This document shows positions 17,316-25,363 of a stretch of DNA of 64,000 bases, in pieces. The DNA is from SYIM01 sp041182885 (GTDB lineage Bacteria > Pseudomonadota > Gammaproteobacteria > Burkholderiales > Burkholderiaceae_E): assembly GCA_049423065.1 (NCBI GenBank), contig JBMSQB010000006.1, positions 1 to 64,000 on the forward strand, written 5' to 3'. The translations under genes and the position numbers were made by a program. How positions within the stretch are numbered: the stretch's first letter is position 1; each line of letters starts with the position of its first letter. Under the pieces are notes generated by a model, which ran no database searches, was not told where the DNA came from, and saw nothing but the letters and a program-made list of their open reading frames with translations.

Positions 17316-18442
17316 GGGGATTTATCCGGCGATGCGAAAGTGACGATGTGATCCGCGTCGAAGCGAATGCCGATGGTCTCGCCAACCGGGTGGTCGTGGT
17401 GGCTTGGCACCAGTGCGAGAAGGGTCGCGCCACTTGGAAGCCTGAGCGTGTAAAGAAACTGCGCGCCCCGGAATGCCTTGCGGATGACCTGCGCATGCAC
17501 CGGGCTCGCGTCATCATGGATCACATCATCGGGGCGCAGAAGCACCGTGACCTCTCCGCCTGGCGCAGCCACGGCTGAGGCGATCGCCTGATCGCTGCGC
17601 GCCAGAATCGGCAACGTGCCCAATTCGATTTCAATCTGCGCCTCGCCCTGCGCGTGCCGAACCCTGCCGGGGAGAAACGCGCCGTGTCCCACAAAGTCAG
17701 CCACCTCGCGCGATGCTGGTCGGTGATAGAGCCGGTAAGGGGTGTCCCATTGCGCAATCCGGCCGTCGATCATGACCCCGACGCTGTCGGCCATCGCGAA
17801 GGCCTCGTGCTGATCATGCGTGACCAGAAGCGTGGTGATGGACGCTGCCTTGAGGAGTTCCCGCAACTCCAGTGCAAGCCGCTCGCGCAATTCGGGGTCC
17901 AGGCTCGAGAAGGGTTCGTCGAGCAGCAGCAGCGACGGTGCCGGTGCAAGGGCTCGCGCAAGCGCAACCCGCTGCTGCTGGCCACCGGACAGTTCGTGCG
18001 GGAACCGGTGTCGCATGCCTTCCAGCCCGACCAGATGCAGCATCTCCTCGACCCGGGCCTCGCGTTCGGCGGCCGAGCGGCCTCGCAGCCCGAACGCCAC
18101 GTTGGCGGAAATGTCGAGATGAGGAAATAGCGCGAAGTCCTGAAAAACAACGCCGGTTGCCCGGGCTTCGGGCGGCACCCACGCGCCTGGCCCGACCACG
18201 GTTCGGCCGACGATCTGTACGGTGCCGCGCTCCGGGCGAACGAAACCGGCGATGGCCCGAAGCGCCGTGGACTTGCCGCAGCCGGAAGCCCCGAGCAGGC
18301 AGCCGATCTCGCCAGGGGCGAGGGTAAAGCCGAGACCGTCGAGCACGCGCTGAGGTCGGCCAGTGCGCGCGAATACCACCGACAGGTCGTCGACCGTGAG
18401 GGCGGGGCCTGTCGGAGCGAGTGGGGCGTATTGCGAATGCAT
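17312..18442 (-). CDS. Iron(III)-type ABC transporter ATP-binding protein (FbpC/AfuC-like)
   Basis: 376 aa, cytoplasmic ATPase. Walker A GASGCGKST (about residues 52-60), Q-loop VVFQDFALFPH, signature LSGGQQQRVALARAL, Walker B LLLLDEPFSSLD and H-loop LVTHDQHEAFAMAD are intact. The C-terminal ~130 aa form the TOBE-type domain seen in ferric-iron and polyamine importers. Divergent permease gene at 18482 has the two-domain layout of FbpB, so the pair is most likely an iron importer. No binding protein (FbpA) gene lies nearby. A candidate Fur site covers its start codon. Confidence 0.87.
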   Translation of the reverse strand: MHSQYAPLAPTGPALTVDDLSVVFARTGRPQRVLDGLGFTLAPGEIGCLLGASGCGKSTALRAIAGFVRPERGTVQIVGRTVVGPGAWVPPEARATGVVFQDFALFPHLDISANVAFGLRGRSAAEREARVEEMLHLVGLEGMRHRFPHELSGGQQQRVALARALAPAPSLLLLDEPFSSLDPELRERLALELRELLKAASITTLLVTHDQHEAFAMADSVGVMIDGRIAQWDTPYRLYHRPASREVADFVGHGAFLPGRVRHAQGEAQIEIELGTLPILARSDQAIASAVAAPGGEVTVLLRPDDVIHDDASPVHAQVIRKAFRGAQFLYTLRLPSGATLLALVPSHHDHPVGETIGIRFDADHIVTFASPDKSP

Positions 18443-18451
18443 ATAATTCTC
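18433..18451 (-). promoter_or_regulatory. Candidate Fur box between divergent iron ABC genes
   Basis: On the minus strand the 19 bases read GAGAATTATATGCATTCGC, 13 of 19 identical to the classical Fur consensus GATAATGATAATCATTATC. An AT-rich site is unusual in this GC-rich DNA. It overlaps the ATPase start codon (18442) and a TATAAT hexamer (18442-18447) that could be the -10 of the permease gene. Confidence 0.5.
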
Positions 18452-18481
18452 GTTTGGATAGTTTATCGCGGGAAACGCCTG

Positions 18482-20167
18482 GTGTTCTCTGCATGGTCAA
18501 GACTCAAGACTGGCGCGTTTCCCGGAGCGCCGGTTGGCGCGGCTACGGTGCTGGTTGCGCTCGCGCTTGCCGCGCCGGCGCTGGCCCTGGCAGTGCTCGC
18601 GTTGGCCGGCATGTTCGAGAGCACTGCAACGCTGTCGCATCTGGGCCTGACCGTGCTGCCGCGCTATGCGGCCACGACGGCTCTGCTCACTGCTGCGGTA
18701 GTGGTGATCGTGCTTGCAGTGGGGGTGGGCGCAGCCTGGCTGATTGCGGCATTCGAATTCCCGGGGCGGCGCGCGCTCGCATGGGTCCTGGTGTTGCCGA
18801 TGGCAATGCCTGCCTTTGTCATGGGCTACGCCTACACCGATTTTCTTGCGCCGTCCGGGGCGCTGCAGTCCGCATTGCGCCGCGCAACCGGATGGGAAAT
18901 CGGCGACTACTGGTTCCCAGACGTGCACAGCTGGCCGTCGGCTGCGTTGTGCCTCGGCCTTGCGCTGTACCCCTACGTATATCTCCTCGCGCGCACGGCG
19001 TTTGCCGAGCGCAGTGCCTCGCTCGCCGAGGCCGCCCGAACGCTCGGACTGGGCCCGTTCGAAGTCTGGTGGCGAGTCACCTGGCCGGTGGCGCGTCCCG
19101 CGGTAGCCGCCGGGGTGGCGCTTGCCACCATGGAAACGCTTGCTGATTTCGGTACCGTCAGCTATTTCGCTGTGGATACATTCACGGCCGGAATTTTCCG
19201 CGCTTGGCAGTCACTGGGCGACCGTGCGGGCGCGGCGCAATTGGCGCTGGTGCTGCTGGTTGTTGTCATGGCACTGGTCTGGATCGAACGCATCCAGCGT
19301 GGGCGCATGCAGTTCCACGCGCGTTCGACGCAATCCCCCGAGCGAACGGTGCTTCGGGGCGCGCGGGCCTGGAGTGCTTTCGTGGCTTGCGCGATGCCTG
19401 GGTTGCTCGGCTTTGTGGTGCCGGCGGTGCTGCTGCTCGTCACCGGTGTGGGAAGTGAGTCGGGGGTAGACGCTCGACTGCTCGACTGGGTCGCCAATAC
19501 GGCGCTCCTGGGGGCAGGCGGGGCAGCGCTGGTGGTTCCGCTCGCGCTGCTTGGTGCGTATGCCCTGCGCGTGTCGGGCGGTCGGTGGGTTCGCCTGGCG
19601 CTCGGTCTCGCCAATACTGGCTATGCCATCCCCGGACTGGTGCTGGGCGTGGGGCTGCTCGTGCTTGCCGGGCTGACCTCACAGGGATTGGCCTGGATGG
19701 GCGCTTTGATTGGGTGGCAGACACCGTTGATTGCCGGAGGCATTGCGGGCGTTTACTACGCTTACACCGTGCGCTTCTTTCCGGTGGGGTTCCAGGGGAT
19801 TGATGCCGGGCTGCGGCGCATCAGCCCCTCCATGGATCAAAGCGCCAGAAGCCTGGGCCGCGGGTTCTGGGGGGTACTGCGGGAAGTGCATTGGCCGCTG
19901 ATGCGAAGAACCGTCGCGGTGGCAGGGCTGCTGGTCTTTGTGGATTCGGTCAAGGAGCTGCCCGCCACGCTGGTGCTGCGCCCCTTCGACTTCGACACGC
20001 TGGCGGTGGTGGCCTATCACTTTGCAGCAGATGAACGACTCGCCGAGGCGGCCTGGCCATCGCTCCTCATTGTGCTGGTGGGTCTGGTGCCGGTGGTGTG
20101 GCTGTCGCGAATCACCCTTTCCGACCCGTCGGGTGGCGGGTCGAGTGGCGGGGCTGCGAGCGGTTGA
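18482..20167 (+). CDS. Iron(III)-type ABC transporter permease, two-domain (FbpB-like)
   Basis: About 561 aa from GTG 18482, chosen because CGGGAAA lies just upstream; the frame is open back to a TTG at 18431 inside the candidate Fur site. Roughly 12 membrane segments in two homologous halves. Each half has a BPD_transp_1 EAA-type loop: SLAEAARTLGLGPFEVWWRV in the first, MDQSARSLGRGFWGVLREVH in the second. Such fused permeases (FbpB, SfuB) form the channel for ferric iron taken from a periplasmic binding protein. Divergent from its ATPase gene, which is less common than a single operon. Confidence 0.87.
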   Translation: MFSAWSRLKTGAFPGAPVGAATVLVALALAAPALALAVLALAGMFESTATLSHLGLTVLPRYAATTALLTAAVVVIVLAVGVGAAWLIAAFEFPGRRALAWVLVLPMAMPAFVMGYAYTDFLAPSGALQSALRRATGWEIGDYWFPDVHSWPSAALCLGLALYPYVYLLARTAFAERSASLAEAARTLGLGPFEVWWRVTWPVARPAVAAGVALATMETLADFGTVSYFAVDTFTAGIFRAWQSLGDRAGAAQLALVLLVVVMALVWIERIQRGRMQFHARSTQSPERTVLRGARAWSAFVACAMPGLLGFVVPAVLLLVTGVGSESGVDARLLDWVANTALLGAGGAALVVPLALLGAYALRVSGGRWVRLALGLANTGYAIPGLVLGVGLLVLAGLTSQGLAWMGALIGWQTPLIAGGIAGVYYAYTVRFFPVGFQGIDAGLRRISPSMDQSARSLGRGFWGVLREVHWPLMRRTVAVAGLLVFVDSVKELPATLVLRPFDFDTLAVVAYHFAADERLAEAAWPSLLIVLVGLVPVVWLSRITLSDPSGGGSSGGAASG

Positions 20168-20202
20168 GAGCGCCTTGCCGCTTGGTGCTGCGCGACCTCT
20201 GC

Positions 20203-20208
20203 TATGAT
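20203..20208 (+). promoter_or_regulatory. -10 element of the tRNA-Val gene
   Basis: TATGAT ends 10 bases before the tRNA 5' end. TTGGTG at 20182-20187 could be a -35 but the spacer is short (15). Confidence 0.45.
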
Positions 20209-20218
20209 TTCGGTTTGC

Positions 20219-20295
20219 AGGCGCGTAGCTCAGCTGGTTAGAGCACCACCTTGACATGGTGGGGGTCGTTGGTTCGAGTCCAATCGCGCCTACCA
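20219..20295 (+). tRNA. tRNA-Val (anticodon GAC)
   Basis: 77 nt including encoded CCA. The acceptor stem AGGCGCG/CGCGCCT pairs fully, the anticodon stem is CCACC/GGTGG with loop TTGACAT, and the T arm has GGTTCGAGTCC. The anticodon GAC reads GUC/GUU valine codons. Confidence 0.97.
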
Positions 20296-20300
20296 GCACA

Positions 20301-20338
20301 AACCTCCGGTGAGTCGTTGATTTGCCGGAGGTTTTTTA
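20301..20338 (+). terminator. Rho-independent terminator after tRNA-Val
   Basis: AACCTCCGG (20301-20309) pairs with CCGGAGGTT (20325-20333), followed by a T-run (TTTTTTA). Confidence 0.92.
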
Positions 20339-20425
20339 TTGGTGGATGCTGAAGCGGTGGGCCCACGAAGCCAAGCCATTCTCGGGCAGCAGGCAGAGAA
20401 GTCCACGCGTTAAGCGATCTTTACG

Positions 20426-20779
20426 ATGAAGGGCCGGATCAATCGACTTCGCGCGCAGGCAGACGCGGTACCCAACGCGCCCCTCAGGCCAGCCCGCGTT
20501 ATCTGCCCGCTGTGCGATCGGGAGATTCCGCCATCACAGCGAGATGCTCATCATCTGGTGCCAAAGTCGCGAGGCGGTGTGAAAACGGCTTGGCTGCACC
20601 GGATCTGTCACCGCCAGTTGCATGCGCTCTTCAGTGAAAGCGAACTCGCCCGCGAGTATCACGATGTGGCTGCATTGCGTCAGCATCCGGAAATGTCGCT
20701 GTTTCTCGATTGGGTTCGACGCAAGCCTGACGACTTTTACGAACGGACCCGCAAGAGCCGGCGTTTGCGATCGGGTTAG
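20426..20779 (+). CDS. Small HNH-domain protein (putative nuclease)
   Basis: 117 aa. It carries a zinc-ribbon-supported HNH fold: CPLCDREI (Cys pair), DAHHLVPKSRGG (first His pair) and LHRICHRQLHALF (Cys-His). The C-terminus is basic and ends in RKSRRLRSG. It could cleave or bind nucleic acid; the biological role is unknown. No restriction, toxin or intron context is present. It stands alone between the tRNA terminator and thrS with no strong ribosome site at its ATG, so expression is uncertain. Confidence 0.8.
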   Translation: MKGRINRLRAQADAVPNAPLRPARVICPLCDREIPPSQRDAHHLVPKSRGGVKTAWLHRICHRQLHALFSESELAREYHDVAALRQHPEMSLFLDWVRRKPDDFYERTRKSRRLRSG

Positions 20780-20947
20780 CACACCCATCGCGTGCGGAAT
20801 CGGCACCACACTCTTACCGCTGTCGTGGCAACTCGATCGAGCTTACCCTGCCTGTCATCTCTTGCCGTGCGGCTCGACTGCACCGTCGTTTGGCGCGCGC
20901 GCGGTTCTGTCGGAAAATCGCGGCTGTTTCAGTCGCATTGAGCGCAA

Positions 20948-22867
20948 ATGATCACCATCACGCTTCCGGACGGCTCGCGCCGAGAATTTTCTGCCCCTCC
21001 CACCGTGGCCGAGGTGGCTGCCTCGATTGGCGCAGGCCTGGCGAAGGCCGCACTGGCCGGGCGTATCGAGGGTCGGCTGGTTGATACCTCACACCGTATC
21101 GAGTCTGACGCTACGCTGTCGATCGTGACCGATCGGGAGCCCGACGGCGTGGACATCATTCGACACTCCACCGCCCACCTGCTTGCCTATGCGGTCAAAG
21201 AGCTGTTTCCCGATGCGCAGGTGACCATTGGGCCGGTCATCGAAAACGGCTTCTATTACGACTTCTCCTACAAGCGGCCCTTCACGCCCGAAGACCTTCA
21301 GGCGATCGAAGCCAAGATGGCCGAGCTCGCGAAGAAAGACGAAGCCGTGTCGCGCGAGGTCTGGCAACGCGACGACGCAGTCAGGTATTTCGAATCGATC
21401 GGTGAAAAATACAAGGCCGAGATCATTTCATCGATTCCCGCCAGCGAGCCGATCGGTCTTTATCGCGAAGGCAATTTCATTGACCTGTGCCGCGGGCCTC
21501 ATGTGCCCTCTACCGGCAAACTCAAGGTCTTCAAGCTGATGAAACTCGCAGGCGCCTACTGGCGCGGCGACTCCCGCAACGAGATGCTGCAACGCATCTA
21601 CGGCACGGCCTGGGCCAAGAAGGAAGACCAGGACGCCTATCTGCATATGCTTGAAGAGGCCGAACGGCGCGACCACCGAAAGCTCGGGCGCGAACTCGAC
21701 CTGTTTCACATGCAGGACAACGCCCCGGGCATGGTGTTCTGGCACCCGCGTGGATGGACGCTCTGGCAGCAGGTCGAGCAGTACATGCGTCGCGTTTATC
21801 AGGATAACGGCTACCAGGAAGTGCGCTGCCCCCAGATTCTCGACCGTTCCCTATGGGAGCGCTCCGGCCACTGGGAAAACTACAAGGACAACATGTTCAC
21901 CACGGCTTCGGAAAATCGCGACTATGCGGTGAAGCCGATGAATTGTCCTGGGCATGTGCAGGTTTACAACTCTGCGCTGCGGAGCTATCGCGATCTGCCG
22001 CTTCGGTATGGCGAGTTTGGCAACTGCCATCGCAATGAACCTTCGGGCGCGCTGCACGGCATCATGCGGGTGCGAGGCTTTGTGCAAGATGACGGCCACA
22101 TCTTCTGTACCGAAGAGCAGATTCTCGACGAATGTGTGGCCTACACTGAGTTGCTCCACCAGGTGTATCGCGACTTTGGGTTTGAGCAGATTCTTTACAA
22201 GGTCGCCACGCGGCCGGAAAAGCGTGTGGGCGATGACGCGCTCTGGGATCGCGCCGAGCACGCACTCATGGAGAGCCTTCGCCGGTCGGGCGTCGATTTC
22301 GTGATCGCGCCGGGCGATGGCGCGTTCTATGGACCGAAGATCGAGTACACCCTGAAAGATGCGCTGGGACGACCCTGGCAGTGCGGCACCATGCAGGTTG
22401 ACTTCAACATGCCGCAGCGGCTTGGTGCCGAGTATGTGGCCGAAGACAACACCCGCCGGCATCCGGTCATGCTGCACCGTGCGATCGTCGGCTCGCTCGA
22501 GCGTTTCATCGGCATCCTGATCGAAAATCATGCCGGTGCACTGCCGATGTGGCTCGCGCCCGTGCAGGCAATGATCCTGACCATCACCGACGCACAGGCG
22601 GATTACGCGCGAGATGTTGCACAAGCGCTGAAAAAACAAGGGTTTAGGGTTGAGTCCGATTTGCGGAATGAAAAGATCAACTATAAAATCCGGGAAAACA
22701 GCCTGCAGAAGCTTCCTTATCTCCTGGTCGTAGGCGACAAGGAGCGTCAGGCTGGCATGGTGGCCGTGCGTGCGCGCGGCGGGCTTGACCTGGGGTCCAT
22801 GTCGATCGCGGCGTTCGCTGAGCGCCTGGCGCTCGAGGTGGAAAACAAGACAAGTCAGCCGAAGTGA
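20948..22867 (+). CDS. thrS: Threonyl-tRNA synthetase
   Basis: 639 aa, full length. It charges tRNA-Thr in the cytoplasm. Order: N-terminal TGS domain (1-62), editing domain with HSTAHLLAYAVKELFPDAQ, class II catalytic core, and C-terminal anticodon-binding domain (from about residue 535). Zinc ligands are visible in MNCPGHVQVYN (Cys), VQDDGHIFC (His) and MLHRAIVGSLERF (His). It heads the translation cluster thrS-infC-rpmI-rplT-pheST-ihfA. Confidence 0.97.
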   Translation: MITITLPDGSRREFSAPPTVAEVAASIGAGLAKAALAGRIEGRLVDTSHRIESDATLSIVTDREPDGVDIIRHSTAHLLAYAVKELFPDAQVTIGPVIENGFYYDFSYKRPFTPEDLQAIEAKMAELAKKDEAVSREVWQRDDAVRYFESIGEKYKAEIISSIPASEPIGLYREGNFIDLCRGPHVPSTGKLKVFKLMKLAGAYWRGDSRNEMLQRIYGTAWAKKEDQDAYLHMLEEAERRDHRKLGRELDLFHMQDNAPGMVFWHPRGWTLWQQVEQYMRRVYQDNGYQEVRCPQILDRSLWERSGHWENYKDNMFTTASENRDYAVKPMNCPGHVQVYNSALRSYRDLPLRYGEFGNCHRNEPSGALHGIMRVRGFVQDDGHIFCTEEQILDECVAYTELLHQVYRDFGFEQILYKVATRPEKRVGDDALWDRAEHALMESLRRSGVDFVIAPGDGAFYGPKIEYTLKDALGRPWQCGTMQVDFNMPQRLGAEYVAEDNTRRHPVMLHRAIVGSLERFIGILIENHAGALPMWLAPVQAMILTITDAQADYARDVAQALKKQGFRVESDLRNEKINYKIRENSLQKLPYLLVVGDKERQAGMVAVRARGGLDLGSMSIAAFAERLALEVENKTSQPK

Positions 22868-22883
22868 TGCCGGTCTGGCCGGG

Positions 22884-22901
22884 CAACGCGTGGAGGCGTT
22901 G
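22884..22901 (+). promoter_or_regulatory. Small hairpin in the thrS-infC gap
   Basis: CAACGC (22884-22889) pairs with GCGTTG (22896-22901) around a 6-nt loop. No T-run follows, so it is not a classic terminator. Confidence 0.3.
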
Positions 22902-22956
22902 TCGGGTCAGGCTCCCAGGCGTCCTGCGTGTTGCACGGTCGTTTGTTTTTTGTTCC

Positions 22957-22961
22957 GGAGG
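22957..22961 (+). promoter_or_regulatory. Ribosome-binding site that fixes the infC start
   Basis: GGAGG lies 8 bases before ATC 22970. No ATG, GTG or TTG is suitably spaced from it, which supports ATC as the start codon. Confidence 0.75.
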
Positions 22962-22969
22962 ATCCCAGC

Positions 22970-23509
22970 ATCGTTACAAAAGCGCCCATAGCCGCTGAAC
23001 GCGAGCACCGCATCAACGGCGAAATCACTGTTCCTGAAATCCGGTTGATTGGCCCGGAAAACCAGCCGATCGGCATCGTCAGCACCCGCGAGGCGCTGCG
23101 AATGGCGGAAGAATCTGACGTCGATCTGGTCGAGATCGCGCCAACCGCCGTGCCGCCGGTCTGTCGTCTGATGGACTACGGCAAGTTCAAGTATCAGGAA
23201 CAGAAACGAGCCCACGACGCGCGGCTCAAGCAGAAAATCATCCAGGTCAAGGAAGTGAAGTTTCGGCCGGGCACGGATGAGGGCGACTACCTGGTCAAGA
23301 TGCGCAATGTGAAGCGCTTTCTCGAAGACGGTGACAAGGCGAAGATCACGCTTCGCTTCCGTGGCCGCGAGATGGCGCATCAGGAATTCGGTGTGCGGCT
23401 GCTCGACCGCATCCGCACCGAGCTTGAAGATGTGGCCATGGTCGAGCAGATGCCCAAGCTGGAGGGGCGTCAGATGATCATGGTGATCGCACCGAAGCGG
23501 AAGAAGTAG
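22970..23509 (+). CDS. infC: Translation initiation factor IF-3 (non-AUG start)
   Basis: 179 aa from ATC 22970, giving the expected N-terminus (EHRINGEITVPEIRLIG near residue 9) and the usual IF-3 length. The N domain carries LVEIAPTAVPPVCRLMDYGK, followed by a linker with KQKIIQVKEVKFRPGTDEGDY and a C domain ending in MIMVIAPKRKK. IF-3 binds the 30S subunit, prevents early 50S joining and rejects non-AUG starts. Rare-start infC genes are therefore self-limiting; this is established for the AUU start of E. coli infC. Longer forms starting at GTG 22928 are possible but lack a ribosome site. Confidence 0.93.
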   Translation: MVTKAPIAAEREHRINGEITVPEIRLIGPENQPIGIVSTREALRMAEESDVDLVEIAPTAVPPVCRLMDYGKFKYQEQKRAHDARLKQKIIQVKEVKFRPGTDEGDYLVKMRNVKRFLEDGDKAKITLRFRGREMAHQEFGVRLLDRIRTELEDVAMVEQMPKLEGRQMIMVIAPKRKK

Positions 23510-23647
23510 CACAGGGTTTCGGTTCGGAGCGATCAGCAGAACACCAAAGCTTCCTCTGGGGAGCGGGTGAAGAAGCCGAGCGGGTTACCAAGTTCTGGCG
23601 CCGTGTCAGACACCTTGCAAGGCATTAAAAGGAAATCGGACGGCATC

Positions 23648-23845
23648 ATGCCCAAGATGAAAACCAAGAAAAGCGCTGCGAAGCGCTTCCGCGTGCGCGG
23701 CTCCGGCAGCGTCAAGCGCGGACAGGCGTTCAAGCGCCACATCCTCACCAAGAAAACCACCAAGAACAAGCGGCAGCTTCGCGGAACCGAGGGCGTGCAC
23801 AGCACGAACATGGCTTCCGTAAAAGCCATGCTGCCTTACGCATAA
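23648..23845 (+). CDS. rpmI: Ribosomal protein bL35
   Basis: 65 aa, the standard L35 length, starting MPKMKTKKSAAKRFRVRGSG and ending SVKAMLPYA. Part of the large subunit. ATG 23648 is chosen; the open frame extends upstream to 23567 without family similarity. It ends 10 bases before rplT. In other bacteria rpmI-rplT expression is controlled by L20 binding to the leader; the 138-base infC-rpmI gap could host such a site but I cannot identify the pseudoknot. Confidence 0.97.
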   Translation: MPKMKTKKSAAKRFRVRGSGSVKRGQAFKRHILTKKTTKNKRQLRGTEGVHSTNMASVKAMLPYA

Positions 23846-23855
23846 GGAGCGCGCG

Positions 23856-24215
23856 ATGCCTCGAGTCAAACGTGGAGTCACGGCGCGCGCGCGCCACAAG
23901 AAGGTCCTGGCCCTGGCCAAGGGTTACCGCGGTCGCCGCGGCAATGTGTTTCGCATTGCCAAGCAGGCGGTCATGCGGGCGGGTCAATATGCGTATCGCG
24001 ACCGCCGCAATCGCAAGCGTGTGTTCCGTGCACTCTGGATCGCCCGGATCAATGCTGCCTCGCGTGAGCATGGCTTGAGTTACAGCCGGCTCATCAACGG
24101 CTTGAACCGTGCCTCGATCGGTCTTGACCGAAAGGTGCTGGCAGAGCTCGCAGTCAACGACAAGGCGGCGTTTGCCTCCATCGTTGGCCAGGCCAAGGCG
24201 GCGCTCGCTGCCTGA
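23856..24215 (+). CDS. rplT: Ribosomal protein bL20
   Basis: 119 aa, standard length. The basic N-terminal helix PRVKRGVTARARHKKVLALA and the globular end SYSRLINGLNRASIGLDRKV are typical. It is needed for early 50S assembly and acts as a translational repressor of its own operon in several bacteria. GGAG lies 6 bases upstream of ATG. Confidence 0.97.
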   Translation: MPRVKRGVTARARHKKVLALAKGYRGRRGNVFRIAKQAVMRAGQYAYRDRRNRKRVFRALWIARINAASREHGLSYSRLINGLNRASIGLDRKVLAELAVNDKAAFASIVGQAKAALAA

Positions 24216-24220
24216 TCGTC

Positions 24221-24263
24221 AGGGAATGCAGGCGGCCGCTTGACCCGGGCCGCCTTGCTCCCT
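24221..24263 (+). promoter_or_regulatory. Strong two-step hairpin in the rplT-pheS gap
   Basis: AGGCGGCC (24230-24237) pairs with GGCCGCCT (24248-24255). Outside an ATGC/TGC internal loop, AGGGA (24221-24225) pairs with TCCCT (24259-24263). No T-run follows. It begins 6 bases after the rplT stop and lies 84 bases before pheS. Confidence 0.55.
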
Positions 24264-24347
24264 GCATGTCGTCTTGCCGGAAGCAGTTGAAAGACAGGTG
24301 CCCTGTCAACAGGCGCCAGCCTCGGCTGTCTCAGGAGTCGAACCCCC

Positions 24348-25352
24348 ATGGATTCAACGCTGTCCGACCTCGTCGAGCAGGCTCGCGTAGCGCTTGCCGA
24401 GTCGGCCGACACCACGTCTCTTGCCAACGCCAAGGCGCGTTTTCTGGGGCGCGATGGAAGTCTCACTGCTCGGATGAAGGCGCTCGGGTCTTTGTCAGGC
24501 GAGCAGAAGGCGGCGGCTGGCCGAGAGCTGAATGTCGCCAAGCAGGCGATCGAGGCGCTGGTCAGTTCGCGCGAGGCGGAGATTGCGCGCGCGCAACTCG
24601 AGGCGCGTCTTGCGCAGGAATCGGTTGATGTCACGCTCCCCGGTCGCGGGATGGGCGCGGGTGGGCTGCATCCCATCACGCTCACCATTGCGCGTATCGA
24701 GGCCATCTTTCACTCGATCGGTTTCGATGTGGCCGACGGCCCCGAAATTGAAGAGGATTTTTACAACTTCACCGCGCTCAACACGCCGGAGAACCACCCC
24801 GCGCGCTCCATGCACGACACGTTCTATGTGGAGGGCGGGCTCCTGCTTCGCACCCATACCTCGCCCGTGCAGGTGCGGTATGCGCGCATGCATCCGCCGC
24901 CCATTCGGGTGATCGCGCCGGGCAAAACCTACCGGGTGGATTCCGATGCCACGCATTCGCCCATGTTTCACCAGTTCGAGGGGCTGTGGATCGACGAGGA
25001 CATCAGCTTCGCCGACCTGAAGAGCGTTTACTCCGATTTCCTGCGACGCTTTTTCGAAAGCGATTCGCTAGATGTTCGGTTCCGGCCGTCGTATTTCCCG
25101 TTTACCGAGCCCTCGGCCGAGATCGATATCCGCTTTCCCGATGGCCCGCTTGCCGGCCGTTGGCTGGAAGTGAGCGGGTCGGGACAGGTGCACCCGAATG
25201 TCGTTCGCAATTTCGGGCTGGATCCCGAGCGCTGGGTTGGCTTTGCATTTGGCTCGGGGATCGAGCGTTTGGCAATGCTTCGCTACGGCATTGGCGACCT
25301 TCGACTCTTTTACGAAAACGATCTGCGTTTCCTTCAGCAGTTCAACCGATAG
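24348..25352 (+). CDS. pheS: Phenylalanyl-tRNA synthetase alpha subunit
   Basis: 334 aa. The N-terminal coiled coil (about 1-85) binds tRNA; the class II core follows with HPITLTIARIEAIFHSIGFD, the substrate-loop region ENHPARSMHDTFY, motif 2 YRVDSDATHSPMFHQFEGL and motif 3 GFAFGSGIERLAMLRYGI. It works as an alpha2-beta2 tetramer with PheT, encoded 11 bases downstream. AGGAG precedes the ATG. Confidence 0.97.
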   Translation: MDSTLSDLVEQARVALAESADTTSLANAKARFLGRDGSLTARMKALGSLSGEQKAAAGRELNVAKQAIEALVSSREAEIARAQLEARLAQESVDVTLPGRGMGAGGLHPITLTIARIEAIFHSIGFDVADGPEIEEDFYNFTALNTPENHPARSMHDTFYVEGGLLLRTHTSPVQVRYARMHPPPIRVIAPGKTYRVDSDATHSPMFHQFEGLWIDEDISFADLKSVYSDFLRRFFESDSLDVRFRPSYFPFTEPSAEIDIRFPDGPLAGRWLEVSGSGQVHPNVVRNFGLDPERWVGFAFGSGIERLAMLRYGIGDLRLFYENDLRFLQQFNR

Positions 25353-25363
25353 GATTTCCCCGA

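Noticed and set aside
20426..20779. HNH protein as a homing endonuclease or phage remnant
   Set aside because: No intron, intein, integrase or duplicated tRNA end is seen; the gene is short and stands alone.
23510..23647. L20-binding pseudoknot leader before rpmI
   Set aside because: Plausible from other bacteria, but I could not find a convincing helix pair by eye.
24986..25363. Upstream extension of the pheT frame over pheS
   Set aside because: Out of family; PheT proteins start at the MRVPESWL position (25364).
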